A stretch of 64,000 nt of DNA from Bacillota bacterium (GTDB lineage: Bacteria > Bacillota_A > Clostridia > Lachnospirales > Lachnospiraceae): assembly GCA_023407175.1 (NCBI GenBank), contig JAEYMU010000053.1, positions 682,001 through 746,000 of the forward strand, read 5' to 3'. Position 1 is the stretch's first letter. Each line of letters starts with the position of its first letter. Of the stretch, positions 53,241-62,398 are shown in pieces. A program made the position numbers and the translations under genes. The notes under the pieces were generated by a model that was not told the DNA's origin, ran no database searches, and saw nothing but the letters and a program-made list of their open reading frames with translations.

Positions 53241-54263
53241 ATGAAAAAACTGACAACTTTATTTATGATGTGTGTTATTTTGATAGCAGCCCTTGGCGGC
53301 TGCTCAAACAACCAGAAAGACGATGCTTCCCAGGAAATAGCTACAACAGCACCTACCCTGGGAGCCGATGACACCCAGGAAGCAGCGGAGCCTACCGTAA
53401 CGGCCGCCGCTGATACGGGCATTACATATCCCTATGTTTATCAGGATGCGGCAGGACGTGAGGTTACCATCAGCCAGGAGCCGGTAAAGGTTGTAACAGA
53501 CTATCTTCCCCTTTGGGAAACGCTGGTTATGCTTGACGTGATGCCCATAGCGGCAACAGGAGCGACGAATTATATCGCAACCTGGGATGCTTTTGAGGGC
53601 TATGATGTAACCAGTGTGGAGGAGCTTGGCGAAAGCGAAGTAAATCTGGAAAAGCTGGTGGAATTACAGCCTGATATCATTTTGCACCAGACCTATGATT
53701 TGAACAATCTGGAGATTGACAATCTGGAGAAGGTGGCACCGGTTGCCGTATTTGGAAATGATACCAAGATGGACTGGCGCTTAAGCCTAAGAGAAGTAGC
53801 TAAGGTGGTCAACAAGGAGGCGAAGGCCGAGGAAGTAATCTCCGAGCTGGATGATAAGCTTGCCCAGGCCAGGGAAGAGCTGGTGCAAAAATATGAAGGG
53901 CAGACCATTATCCAATTTTCGCTGATGGGAGAAGACCGGTATTTCTGTGCCTATCGCCCGGATTTATATGATGATGAAACGGGGCTGGGCTTAAATCTTC
54001 CCGAGGGCTATACCACCTCACAGACCTATGAACAGATTTCCATGGAATCTATTGTCGCCATGAATCCGGACTATATTTTTATCAATATTTTTGACGGTGA
54101 TGAAGCCCTGTATGAAAATCTGCAAAATAATACTGTATGGAATTCATTAAAGGCTGTTAAGGAAGAGCATGTTTATATCCTGGACGGAAGCGGGCATGCA
54201 TGCAGTCCTCTGGCCACCTTATATACCATTAATTTTATTACCGACGCTTTAATATCCCAGTAG
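53241..54263 (+). CDS. iron-siderophore/heme-type ABC transporter binding lipoprotein
   Basis: 340 residues. Lipobox AALGGC, acidic linker, then a class III (FepB/FhuD/BtuF) binding domain: YVYQDAAGREVTISQEPVKVV, ELGESEVNLEKLVELQPDIILHQ, SMESIVAMNPDYIFIN and LKAVKEEHVYILDG. It captures a ferric siderophore, heme or corrinoid outside the cell for the FecCD permeases. RBS GGAGG six bases before ATG. The binding-site residues do not reveal the ligand. Confidence 0.9.
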   Translation: MKKLTTLFMMCVILIAALGGCSNNQKDDASQEIATTAPTLGADDTQEAAEPTVTAAADTGITYPYVYQDAAGREVTISQEPVKVVTDYLPLWETLVMLDVMPIAATGATNYIATWDAFEGYDVTSVEELGESEVNLEKLVELQPDIILHQTYDLNNLEIDNLEKVAPVAVFGNDTKMDWRLSLREVAKVVNKEAKAEEVISELDDKLAQAREELVQKYEGQTIIQFSLMGEDRYFCAYRPDLYDDETGLGLNLPEGYTTSQTYEQISMESIVAMNPDYIFINIFDGDEALYENLQNNTVWNSLKAVKEEHVYILDGSGHACSPLATLYTINFITDALISQ

Positions 54264-54334
54264 CTATGACATGCAAGGGAGCATATAACACAGAATGATT
54301 TCACAGGCTACCAGTCTGAATCTGTTTCAAAAGG

Positions 54335-54376
54335 ATAAAGGCAGATACGAATCAATGGGTTGGTATCTGCCTTTAT
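54335..54376 (+). promoter_or_regulatory. stem-loop between binding-protein and ABC genes
   Basis: Perfect 14-base stem (54335-54348 with 54363-54376), 14-base loop, ending in TTTATTATT. It may partly terminate transcription after the binding-protein gene, so the downstream genes are expressed at a lower level. Confidence 0.6.
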
Positions 54377-54388
54377 TATTGGAGGAAA

Positions 54389-56125
54389 ATGATAAAAAAA
54401 GCCGTCGGGTACTATAAACCATATAAAAAGCTGTTTCTGATCGACATCCTCTGTGCGATCCTGGTTGCAGCTATCGAATTAATTTTTCCGCAGGCCATCA
54501 GCCGAATTGTTGACGAGCTGCTCCCCCAGGGCAAATGGAGGGAAATTGTAATTCTCGCGCTTATCTTATTTGTGGCGTATCTGGTCAACACCTTTTTATA
54601 TATGATTATCGATTATTGGGGCGAGCTGCTGGGAGTATCCATAGAAAATGATTTGCGAAAGGAGCTTTTTGCCCATCTTCAGAACATGTCCTACCGGTTC
54701 TTTGACAACAATAAAACCGGCCAGATGATTGCCAGAGTGTCCAATGATTTAAGCCAGATCGGTACTGTGGCACATTATGCCCCGGAGCAATTTCTGATTG
54801 CATCCACCATGCTGCTTGTGACGGTCTGTCTCATGCTCTCCATGAATAAAGTGCTTGCCGCCCTGATTCTGGTGAATATAGCATTTTTACTATGTATCAA
54901 TATCCTGTTCACCAGAAAAATGGTGGACACCTCCAGACAGCTGTATCGCAATGCGGGAGAGATATCAGGCCAGCTGGAGGAGAACTTCGCAGGTATCCGT
55001 GTTGTTCAGGCCTTTGCCTGCGAGGACCGGCAAAAGCAGGGCTTTTTTGAACTGACAAAGGCCTATTGTACAAAGCAGATGCAGGGATTTTTACAGGTGG
55101 CTTTATGTAACGGTATTACCTATTTTGTTACGAAGCTGCTGCCGGTCTTTGTAATTCTTACCGGGGGATGGCAGCTACTGCAGGCAGATATTACAAAGGG
55201 ACAGTTTTTTAGCTTCATATTGCTGACCAATCTGGCTTTAAAGCCCATAGAAATGATCAGTAATTTTGTCGCAAGGTATCCAAAGGGAATTGCCGGTTTT
55301 AAAAGCTTCCTTGAGCTTATGTCCATAGCTCCGGAGATTAAGGACGCCCCGGACGCAGTGGATGCGGGGCCCTTACGGGGTGAGATTGCCTTTACCGGGG
55401 TTGATTTTACCTATGACGGTGAACAGGAAATTCTAAAAAACCTTTCCTTTCAGATTGAGCCGGGGGAAACGGTAGCCTTTGTCGGCAGCTCCGGTTCGGG
55501 AAAAAGCACCATATGCAACCTGATCCCCCGCTTTTATGAAATACAGGGCGGAAATATACGGATTCAGGGCATGGATATACGGAAAATCCGCCTTTCCTCC
55601 TTAAGAAGGGAAATCGGTGTGGTAGCGCAGGACGTGTTCCTGTTCTCCGGAACCATAGAGGATAATATCCGCGTGGGCAAACCGGAGGCAACAGAGTGCG
55701 AGCTCTGGGAAGCAGCGGAAAAGGCCAAGCTCTCCGAATTTATTAAAAGCCAGCCAAAGGGAATGAAAACACCCGTCGGTGAGCGGGGGGTAAAGCTTTC
55801 CGGCGGTCAAAGGCAGAGATTATCCATCGCAAGGATGTTTTTAAAGAATCCACCGATTCTTATTCTTGATGAAGCAACCTCAGCACTGGATGCAGAAAAC
55901 GAAATTGAAATACATAAATCCTTAAGGGAGCTGTCTCAGGGCAGAACTACCCTGGTAATTGCCCACCGTTTTTCTACCATCAAGGATGCCGACCGAATTA
56001 TTGTAGTGGAAAAACAGGGGCAGATAACACAGGGAAGGCATGAAGAGCTGCTTGAGAAATGCCCGACCTACAAGAGACTGTATGATCTGCAGCAAAATCA
56101 GATATTTACACAGGACACGCTGTAG
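54389..56125 (+). CDS. ABC transporter ATP-binding/permease half-transporter (MsbA/IrtAB-like)
   Basis: 578 residues. Six membrane segments (about 1-310) and a C-terminal ATPase with Walker A GSSGSGKST, signature KLSGGQRQRLS, Walker B ILILDEATSALD and IAHRFSTI. Type IV (exporter-fold) half-transporter, probably a homodimer. In siderophore operons such proteins either export siderophores or metabolites or, as in mycobacterial IrtAB and Yersinia YbtPQ, import them. It lies between the binding protein and the FecCD permeases. Its role here is not clear; siderophore biosynthesis genes are absent. Confidence 0.88.
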   Translation: MIKKAVGYYKPYKKLFLIDILCAILVAAIELIFPQAISRIVDELLPQGKWREIVILALILFVAYLVNTFLYMIIDYWGELLGVSIENDLRKELFAHLQNMSYRFFDNNKTGQMIARVSNDLSQIGTVAHYAPEQFLIASTMLLVTVCLMLSMNKVLAALILVNIAFLLCINILFTRKMVDTSRQLYRNAGEISGQLEENFAGIRVVQAFACEDRQKQGFFELTKAYCTKQMQGFLQVALCNGITYFVTKLLPVFVILTGGWQLLQADITKGQFFSFILLTNLALKPIEMISNFVARYPKGIAGFKSFLELMSIAPEIKDAPDAVDAGPLRGEIAFTGVDFTYDGEQEILKNLSFQIEPGETVAFVGSSGSGKSTICNLIPRFYEIQGGNIRIQGMDIRKIRLSSLRREIGVVAQDVFLFSGTIEDNIRVGKPEATECELWEAAEKAKLSEFIKSQPKGMKTPVGERGVKLSGGQRQRLSIARMFLKNPPILILDEATSALDAENEIEIHKSLRELSQGRTTLVIAHRFSTIKDADRIIVVEKQGQITQGRHEELLEKCPTYKRLYDLQQNQIFTQDTL

Positions 56126-56151
56126 AGCGATTATGCAGGAAGGAGATTATT

Positions 56152-57198
56152 ATGAATTCGCATAAATCCCCCATCATGGAAAAGGTACCGGACAAATCCC
56201 GTAAAACACTACGGCCTGTGCCCCTGGCAGCGGCGGGCCTTACACTGTTGCTGCTGCTTTTTCTGATATCCATTATGACCGGAGCAGCCAAGCTTCCGCT
56301 AAAAACCGTTACGGATGCCTTCCTTGCCTTTCAGGAGGGAAATTCCGCCCACCTGCTGGTCCGGGATATGCGTGTGCCAAGAGCCCTGGCAGCCATATGC
56401 GTTGGAGCCGCACTTGCGGTTTCGGGGGCTATCATGCAGGGAGTAACCAGAAATCCTCTTGCCGATTCCGGACTCATGGGCTTAAGTGCCGGTGCCGGCC
56501 TGTTTCTGGCAGTTACCCTGGTCTTCTTTCAGGGTGCCTCCTACTCTCTGATCGTTCTTCTGACCTTTCTGGGATCAGCCTGCGGCGCGGGGCTGGTAAT
56601 ACTCATCAGCCGGATGGTTCCCGGAGGGAATCCTGCCATGAAGCTGGTTTTGGCAGGTGCGGCAGTAAGTACTCTTTTTTCCGCCATAAGCCAGTCCATT
56701 GCAATCGTGGCGGGAGCATCCCAAAATCTTCTGTTCTGGACTATGGGTAATGTCTCCGGGACCAGTGGGGACCAGCTTAAAATCGCCGCACCGGTAATCC
56801 TGATATCGGTAATCCTGGCAATCCTGCTGTCCCGTCAGATATCTATATTAAGCATGGGAGAAGAAATGGCCAAGGCCCTTGGAGTAAATACAAAGATAAC
56901 AAGAGCGATAGCGGCGTTGCTTGTCATAGTGCTGTCCGGCACCTCCTTTGCACTGTGCGGGAGCATTACCTTTGTGGGTATCATGATCCCCCATTTTGCC
57001 CGTTTTCTAACCGGTGCCGATTACCGCAGGATTATTCCCTTAAGTGCCTGCTTTGGGGCTGTTCTGGTAACCGGTGCGGATATTCTTGCCAAAACGGTGA
57101 ACAGTCCCTCGGAGCTTCCGCTGGGGGCAGTAATTTCCTGTGTCGGTGTTATTGTTTTCTTATATTTTGCATCAAAGGAAAGGAGAAAAGCAGAATGA
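56152..57198 (+). CDS. FecCD/BtuC-family iron-complex permease
   Basis: 348 residues, about ten membrane segments, type II importer. Typical stretches: VRDMRVPRALAAICVGAALAVSGAIMQGVTRNPLADSGLMGLSAGAGL, and ITFVGIMIPHFARFLTG near the C-terminus. It forms the channel with the next gene's product. Its stop overlaps the next start (ATGA). RBS AGGAGA. Ligand class is siderophore, heme or cobamide. Confidence 0.93.
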   Translation: MNSHKSPIMEKVPDKSRKTLRPVPLAAAGLTLLLLLFLISIMTGAAKLPLKTVTDAFLAFQEGNSAHLLVRDMRVPRALAAICVGAALAVSGAIMQGVTRNPLADSGLMGLSAGAGLFLAVTLVFFQGASYSLIVLLTFLGSACGAGLVILISRMVPGGNPAMKLVLAGAAVSTLFSAISQSIAIVAGASQNLLFWTMGNVSGTSGDQLKIAAPVILISVILAILLSRQISILSMGEEMAKALGVNTKITRAIAALLVIVLSGTSFALCGSITFVGIMIPHFARFLTGADYRRIIPLSACFGAVLVTGADILAKTVNSPSELPLGAVISCVGVIVFLYFASKERRKAE

Positions 57199-58229
57199 GA
57201 CCTGTAAAGAAAGCGGAAAGCAGCAAAAAAGCCGGAATTCTCCTGGGGATTCTTCTGCTGCTTATCCTGATGTTCTTCATCAGCATAAACGCAGGCTATA
57301 AAAGTATATCTGCCGGGGATCTTCTCCGTATTCTGACCGGCGGAGGCTCTCCGGCTGAGAATCTGGTGGTACTGGAATTCAGACTTCCCAGAATATGCAT
57401 TGCCATCCTGACGGGAATCGGCTTCTCCCTGTCGGGCTGCGTACTTCAGGGAATTACAAAGAATCCCCTGTCCGACCCGGGAATCCTTGGCATTAATGCG
57501 GGAGCGGGTTTTGTGGTGGTGGTCTTTATCATTGGCTTTGGAACGCTGAATCTCGGGGCCACTTTGGCTCTGCCCTTCTTCTCTTTCCTCGGAGCCTTAA
57601 TCACCAGCGCTGTCATCTATCTCCTCTCCGCGCGTAAGCATAGGGGAATCCATCCGGTGGGTCTTGTACTGAACGGCATTGCAATACAGGCGGGCCTGAA
57701 TGCCTGGATGACACTTCTGGTGCTGACTATGGACGACTCCCAGTATGATTTTGTTGCTGTCTGGCAGGCCGGAAGCATATGGAATTCCACCTGGAGAATT
57801 GCATTAAGCCTGTTTCCCTGGATTTTGGCCGGTATGCTTTATCTGTTTATCAAGGCAGGGGAGCTGGATTTATTTTTATTAAAGGATGATATGGCGGCGG
57901 GGCTTGGCATGAATGTTGCAAAGGAGAAAGGAAAGCTTTTATTTGCGGCAGTTGCGATGGCAGCGGCTTCGGTGGCAGTCAGCGGAAGTCTTCATTTTGT
58001 CGGCCTGATCGGACCCCATCTGGCCCGAAAGCTGGTGGGGGCCAGGCACAGGCTTCTGCTTCCGGCCAGTGCCCTCACCGGCGCACTGCTGGTGCTTACG
58101 GCCGATACCATAGGAAGAACCGTCATTCAGCCCTTTGAAATACCTGCGGGACTGGTAGCCGCCATCATAGGGGCACCGTATTTTATTTTTCTGCTAATCG
58201 CGGGAAGGCGTATGAAGCGGCAAGGCTAA
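57195..58229 (+). CDS. FecCD/BtuC-family iron-complex permease
   Basis: 344 residues, second type II importer permease. Motifs: LEFRLPRICIAILTGIGFSLSGCVLQGITKNPLSDPGILGINAGAGF and LHFVGLIGPHLARKLVG. Start at 57195, coupled by ATGA to the preceding gene with AGGAGA upstream; the frame is open further upstream only inside that gene. Two different permease genes point to a heterodimeric FepDG-type channel. Confidence 0.92.
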   Translation: MRPVKKAESSKKAGILLGILLLLILMFFISINAGYKSISAGDLLRILTGGGSPAENLVVLEFRLPRICIAILTGIGFSLSGCVLQGITKNPLSDPGILGINAGAGFVVVVFIIGFGTLNLGATLALPFFSFLGALITSAVIYLLSARKHRGIHPVGLVLNGIAIQAGLNAWMTLLVLTMDDSQYDFVAVWQAGSIWNSTWRIALSLFPWILAGMLYLFIKAGELDLFLLKDDMAAGLGMNVAKEKGKLLFAAVAMAAASVAVSGSLHFVGLIGPHLARKLVGARHRLLLPASALTGALLVLTADTIGRTVIQPFEIPAGLVAAIIGAPYFIFLLIAGRRMKRQG

Positions 58230-58275
58230 AGATGGTCGGGTACAGTGCACTAAGGGCAGAAATGGAGGAATAAGT

Positions 58276-59064
58276 ATGAAAGAGTTTAAAGCCAGACAGA
58301 TTTCAACCGGTTACGGGACCGAGCTGATTTTAGATAAGCTTGATGTTGACATCCCGAAGGGAAAAATTACAGGAATTATAGGTCCCAACGGCTGCGGTAA
58401 ATCCACGCTGCTGAAAACCATAGGAAGAATTAAGAGAACGGACAGCGGTACCGTACTGCTCGACGGAAAATGTATCTATGATTATACGTCCCGGGAATTC
58501 GCCAGGCAATTATCCCTGCTCCCCCAGACTCCGTCGGCACCGGAGGGACTGTCGGCAGAGGAAATCGTATCCTATGGAAGATATGCCTACCAGAAGGGAC
58601 TCGGCAGATTAAAGGAGAAGGACAGGGAGATCATCCGTTGGGCCCTTTCTGTTACAGGATTGGAGGGCTTTGAGAAAAGAAGCGTGGAAAATATGTCCGG
58701 GGGGCAAAGGCAGAGAGTTTTTATTGCCATGGCCCTGGCCCAGCAGGCTGATATTATCCTGCTGGATGAACCCACCACCTATCTGGATATCTCCTATCAG
58801 CTGGAAATTTTGGAGCTGTTAAAGCGTCTGAACCGATCCCAGGGCTGTACCATTGTCATGGTTTTGCATGATATCAATCTGGCCTCCCATTACTGCGATA
58901 ACCTGATTGCCCTTAAATGCGGCAAAATCATTTGCAGCGGAGACCCTGATACAGTTATGACAAAGGATATTATGCGGCGGGTCTATGAAATTGAAACGGA
59001 GATAGCAACTGACCCGTACAGCAATAAACCCGTCTGTGTATCCTTCCGGCTGATGAAGGCCTGA
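58276..59064 (+). CDS. FecE/FepC-type ABC importer ATPase
   Basis: 262 residues. Walker A GPNGCGKST, signature NMSGGQRQRVF, Walker B IILLDEPTTYLDI and VLHDINLASHYCD, all typical of the FecE/BtuD group. It energises import by the two FecCD permeases. RBS GGAGGAA. Last gene of the transporter part, 93 bases before the NifH-like gene. Confidence 0.94.
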   Translation: MKEFKARQISTGYGTELILDKLDVDIPKGKITGIIGPNGCGKSTLLKTIGRIKRTDSGTVLLDGKCIYDYTSREFARQLSLLPQTPSAPEGLSAEEIVSYGRYAYQKGLGRLKEKDREIIRWALSVTGLEGFEKRSVENMSGGQRQRVFIAMALAQQADIILLDEPTTYLDISYQLEILELLKRLNRSQGCTIVMVLHDINLASHYCDNLIALKCGKIICSGDPDTVMTKDIMRRVYEIETEIATDPYSNKPVCVSFRLMKA

Positions 59065-59100
59065 AAGTAAACGCCACTTTCAAGCTCCTTATTGAAGCAG

Positions 59101-59123
59101 TATCACAAGCAAGGCTTGTGATA
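59101..59123 (+). other. short perfect hairpin before the NifH-like gene
   Basis: TATCACAAGC (59101-59110), loop AAG, GCTTGTGATA (59114-59123). No T run follows. It could stabilise or process the mRNA at the border between transporter and nitrogenase-like genes. Confidence 0.5.
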
Positions 59124-59157
59124 TGCACGGGTATAAAAATGATGCGGAGGTGATTTC

Positions 59158-59907
59158 ATGAAGAAGATAGCATTTTACGGAAAGGGAGGCATCGGAAAGT
59201 CGACCACCGTATCAAATCTTTCCGCTGCATTTGCCGCAGAAGGATATAGGGTTTTACAGATCGGCTGCGATCCAAAAGCGGATTCCACCAGAAATCTTAC
59301 GGGCGGTGTTAAAATCCCAACGGTTTTGGATCTGCTTCGGGACAGGGAGGACATCACCCTGACGGATATTGTTACGAAGGGAGACTGCGGTGTGCTGTGT
59401 GTTGAGGCAGGCGGCCCGGTTCCCGGTGTGGGCTGTGCGGGACGTGGTATCATAACTGCCTTTGAGAAGCTGGAGGAGCTGCAGGCCTTTGAACATTATA
59501 AGCCGGACCTTGTTATCTATGATGTTCTGGGGGATGTTGTCTGTGGCGGCTTTGCCATGCCGATCCGGGGAGGCTATGCAGAGGAGGTCTATATCGTATC
59601 CTCCGGCGAGATGATGTCCCTTTATGCGGCTTCCAATATTGCCAGTGCGGTTAAGATGCTTGGCAGCCGGAAATATGCTTCCCTAAAGGGAATTATATTA
59701 AATGCAAAAAACATTGAAAATGAACAAGAACTGGTGGAAAAGGCCGCCGGGGAAATTGGAACCAGGGTTGTGTACCGGATTGAAAGAAATCCCCTGATCC
59801 AACAGGCCGAGGCCCTCGGCAAAACCGTCGTAGCCGCCTTTCCCTCCAGCAGCATGGCACAGGAATATTTTCAGCTGGCTAATATCCTGCTGGACGGGTC
59901 AAAATAA
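59158..59907 (+). CDS. NifH-like iron-sulfur ATPase (nitrogenase reductase superfamily)
   Basis: 249 residues, shorter than NifH (about 275-296). Walker [11 protein letters not shown] (7-16), [10 protein letters not shown], and both cluster-ligand regions: [13 protein letters not shown] with Cys93 and [19 protein letters not shown] with Cys129. These two Cys from each subunit would hold one [4Fe-4S] cluster between two monomers, as in NifH, BchL and CfbC. Arg96 is at the site ADP-ribosylated in NifH. It should donate electrons, driven by ATP, to the two NifD/K-like proteins encoded next. It follows the FecE-like gene and precedes the next by 30 bases. Not a true nitrogenase: no nif maturation genes nearby. 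Confidence 0.92.
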   Translation: MKKIAFYGKGGIGKSTTVSNLSAAFAAEGYRVLQIGCDPKADSTRNLTGGVKIPTVLDLLRDREDITLTDIVTKGDCGVLCVEAGGPVPGVGCAGRGIITAFEKLEELQAFEHYKPDLVIYDVLGDVVCGGFAMPIRGGYAEEVYIVSSGEMMSLYAASNIASAVKMLGSRKYASLKGIILNAKNIENEQELVEKAAGEIGTRVVYRIERNPLIQQAEALGKTVVAAFPSSSMAQEYFQLANILLDGSK

Positions 59908-59937
59908 AGTACTCAAATAAGGAAAGGAGAAGGTCAG

Positions 59938-61188
59938 ATGAAGGAAAGAAAGCTGCACCGGCTGATGGAGCTTGAAAGTAACCAGGGGGTAGGTCTATGG
60001 GAGCTGCCTGTATCTCCGGGCAGCCATTGTCCGATGCATACGGCCCTTTCCATCTTAGGGCAGGTCCGGGGCTTATCCAGTCTCGTAGTCGGTATGCCGG
60101 AATGCGGCTTTTACAGCAGATATGTAACAGATGAGCTGCCGTCCCTGGAGCATGAGCTGCATTACACCTACATACTGGATTCTCATGAGGTGGTTTTTGG
60201 CTGCAGAGAGGGTCTTACAAAGGCCCTGTGTGAAATGGAACGTGATGGGGCAAGGTACCTTCTGATGATAATGACCTGTATACCCGCATTGATCGGCGAG
60301 GACTTAATGGAGCTGGCCGAAGCTTTTTCAAAAAGCAATCAGGCGAAGGTGGTCTGTATCGATCTGGCCCATTTCAAAAGAAACGGATACCAGGCCGGAT
60401 ATCTGGAGGGTTATGCCTGTCTTGCCTCCCTTATGGACAGAAGGCCAAAGAAAAAATCCCTCGTTAATCTGTTGGGAGCTGCCGGCAAAGCCGAGGGCGA
60501 GGACTTAAAGAGCTGGTTAAAGAATGGGGGCTTCTCTCTCTTTGAAACAGCCGGAGGTTATACGCTTGGGAAGCTGCAGGAGGCCGCCGGAGCAAGCCTG
60601 ACCATTGTTACGGATACGGTGTATCTGCCCCTTGCCCACAGGCTGAAGGAACAGTTTGACATTCCCCTTGTCTTTCTTTCCGAGGCCTACCATTCACGGG
60701 AAATCAGAGATAAATATACGGAAATAAAATGCATATTGGGGCTGGAAGATGTCTTTGCTCCCCACACCCTTGAGGAGCTGTCACTCACAGAGCAGCTTGT
60801 CCTTCAAAAATATGTGAATACCCCCTTTGTATCAAATGCTGCCTTATTGGAGGTGCTGGCCCTAAGTGCTTATTTATGCTCCCTGGGCTTTACTCCGATT
60901 GCCCTGCATCTGGAGGAATACCGCGGCTTCATGAGGAGGTGGAAGGAGGACATACTGGCTCATGGGAGTAATCCTGTTGTAATGTACGGCTGCGGCCAAA
61001 ACCGTACGGGAAGCTTGATCAGCCGCGAAGACCCGGGTCCGGGAAGGCTGCTTTCCCTTGGGAGAATGCACTTTAACGGGGATATGGCATTACTGGAGGA
61101 TGAAGTATTGCAACAGGCCGGTCAACTGCTTGGCAGTCAGCGTTCTCTGCACCTGCTGAAGCATATCATAACATGTCTGGAGGGATGA
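59938..61188 (+). CDS. nitrogenase component 1-like protein (NifD-like)
   Basis: 416 residues, near the size of CfbD/BchN-type proteins and smaller than NifD. Three Cys match P-cluster ligand positions: Cys31 (GSHCPMHTA), Cys56 (GMPECGFYS) and Cys114 (MTCIPALIGEDL, compare NifD CPxGLIGDD). A second half with TLGKLQEAAGASLTIVTDTVYLPLAHRLKEQF and VVMYGCGQNRTG repeats the Rossmann-like fold. The NifD FeMo-cofactor Cys/His ligands are not evident. Expected to receive electrons from the NifH-like protein and reduce an unknown substrate together with the next protein. RBS AAAGGAGA. Confidence 0.88.
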   Translation: MKERKLHRLMELESNQGVGLWELPVSPGSHCPMHTALSILGQVRGLSSLVVGMPECGFYSRYVTDELPSLEHELHYTYILDSHEVVFGCREGLTKALCEMERDGARYLLMIMTCIPALIGEDLMELAEAFSKSNQAKVVCIDLAHFKRNGYQAGYLEGYACLASLMDRRPKKKSLVNLLGAAGKAEGEDLKSWLKNGGFSLFETAGGYTLGKLQEAAGASLTIVTDTVYLPLAHRLKEQFDIPLVFLSEAYHSREIRDKYTEIKCILGLEDVFAPHTLEELSLTEQLVLQKYVNTPFVSNAALLEVLALSAYLCSLGFTPIALHLEEYRGFMRRWKEDILAHGSNPVVMYGCGQNRTGSLISREDPGPGRLLSLGRMHFNGDMALLEDEVLQQAGQLLGSQRSLHLLKHIITCLEG

Positions 61189-61191
61189 AGG

Positions 61192-62382
61192 ATGCCGTTA
61201 TATAAGAAAACACCCTGCGCCTCGGGACGTATGGGGCTGCTATGGACCCTTGCCTGCGTCACGGATGCGGCGATTTTGGAATTTGGCTGCATGGGACATA
61301 TGCTCTATGGGCATAAATGGCTGAGCTACGGCGGACTAACCGACCGGGCAGAGCTTTACTCCACCCATTTAGACGAAAAGGATATTGCCCTTGGAAGAAT
61401 TGACCGTCTGGAGCAGGCAGTGGAACAGATCAGAAAGGCGAAACGGGTCAGAGGAATTTTTCTGCTTGCCTCCAGCGTTCCTGAAATGATAGGAACCGAT
61501 TTAAGAGCCATAGCAGATACCTTAAACGAGGAAGACAGCTCCTGGATTCCTGTTATAACCTTTGGAGCAGGCAATTTTAAGGCAACACTGGAAAGCGGAA
61601 TTGAAGAAGCATTTTACGGACTGGTCAGAGCACTTCCGGAAGCGGATGAAAATGTAGATAACAGTAAGAAGCATCCAGATATAAATCCATTACCGGATAT
61701 GGATAAGGGCGGGAAGCCGGTCTGCCTGATCATGGGAAACGGCTGCGACCGGGCCAGGTTTTTGGCGGATACAAAAGAAATCGAGAGAATCTTAACAGGG
61801 GCCTACGGCTGTACGACCCTCTCCGGACCGGGAAGCCCCTGTTCCCTGGAAAGCCTTGCCTCTGCTACACAGGCGGATATTACAATCGTCCTAAGAAGGG
61901 AAGGGATAAAGGCTGCGAAGGAGCTGGAGCGCAGATATGGTATTCCCTATCTGTACGGTGCTCCTTACGGCTTGAAGAATACTCTGGAATGGGTCTCCTC
62001 CGCAGGGGAGATACTTGGGAGAAAAGCGGATAAAAACTTTATGGACAGGGAAATCAGGCAGGCAAAGCACGCCATCGATACCCTTCGCATATACAGCCGC
62101 TTAAAAAAAGACAAGGCAAAAATAACCGTCAAGGGTTATCCTGAGATAGAGGACGGTATCAAAGCCTTCGCCTGTCAGGAAGGGGGGCTTGCCTGGGAGG
62201 AGGGCCAGATACTAATGTCAGGCCTTCCTGATATACGCAGGGATAAACCTCCTTACGGGCTGGAAACAGTAAGAAGCACCCTCTCCTGTGATATCAATCC
62301 CCATGAGCCGCCCTATATGGGCTTTCTGGGAACCTTGAATCTGTGTGACTGCTGGCTGAAGCATATCCGAAACAGCCGCTGA
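61192..62382 (+). CDS. nitrogenase component 1-like protein (NifK-like), third cluster Cys replaced
   Basis: 396 residues. PF00148-like layout: ligand-type Cys9 (KKTPCASGR) and Cys33 (FGCMGHMLYG), then LLASSVPEMIGTDL, which aligns with NifK TTCxxEVIGDD but has Ser95 in place of Cys. The middle linker (about 150-175) is variable and acidic. The C-terminal half holds GNGCDRARFLADTKEIERIL and LERRYGIPYLYGAPYGLKNT. Only two ligand Cys remain on this subunit, so the cluster must differ from a P-cluster, as in BchB where Asp serves. ATG three bases after the NifD-like stop, so translation is coupled. Followed by a terminator. Confidence 0.85.
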   Translation: MPLYKKTPCASGRMGLLWTLACVTDAAILEFGCMGHMLYGHKWLSYGGLTDRAELYSTHLDEKDIALGRIDRLEQAVEQIRKAKRVRGIFLLASSVPEMIGTDLRAIADTLNEEDSSWIPVITFGAGNFKATLESGIEEAFYGLVRALPEADENVDNSKKHPDINPLPDMDKGGKPVCLIMGNGCDRARFLADTKEIERILTGAYGCTTLSGPGSPCSLESLASATQADITIVLRREGIKAAKELERRYGIPYLYGAPYGLKNTLEWVSSAGEILGRKADKNFMDREIRQAKHAIDTLRIYSRLKKDKAKITVKGYPEIEDGIKAFACQEGGLAWEEGQILMSGLPDIRRDKPPYGLETVRSTLSCDINPHEPPYMGFLGTLNLCDCWLKHIRNSR

Positions 62383-62398
62383 TGCCAGTACTGCATTC

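Noticed and set aside
59158..62382. Nitrogen fixation genes
   Set aside because: The proteins are short, the FeMo-cofactor ligands are not evident, one cluster Cys is missing and no nifB, nifE, nifN or nifV is present.
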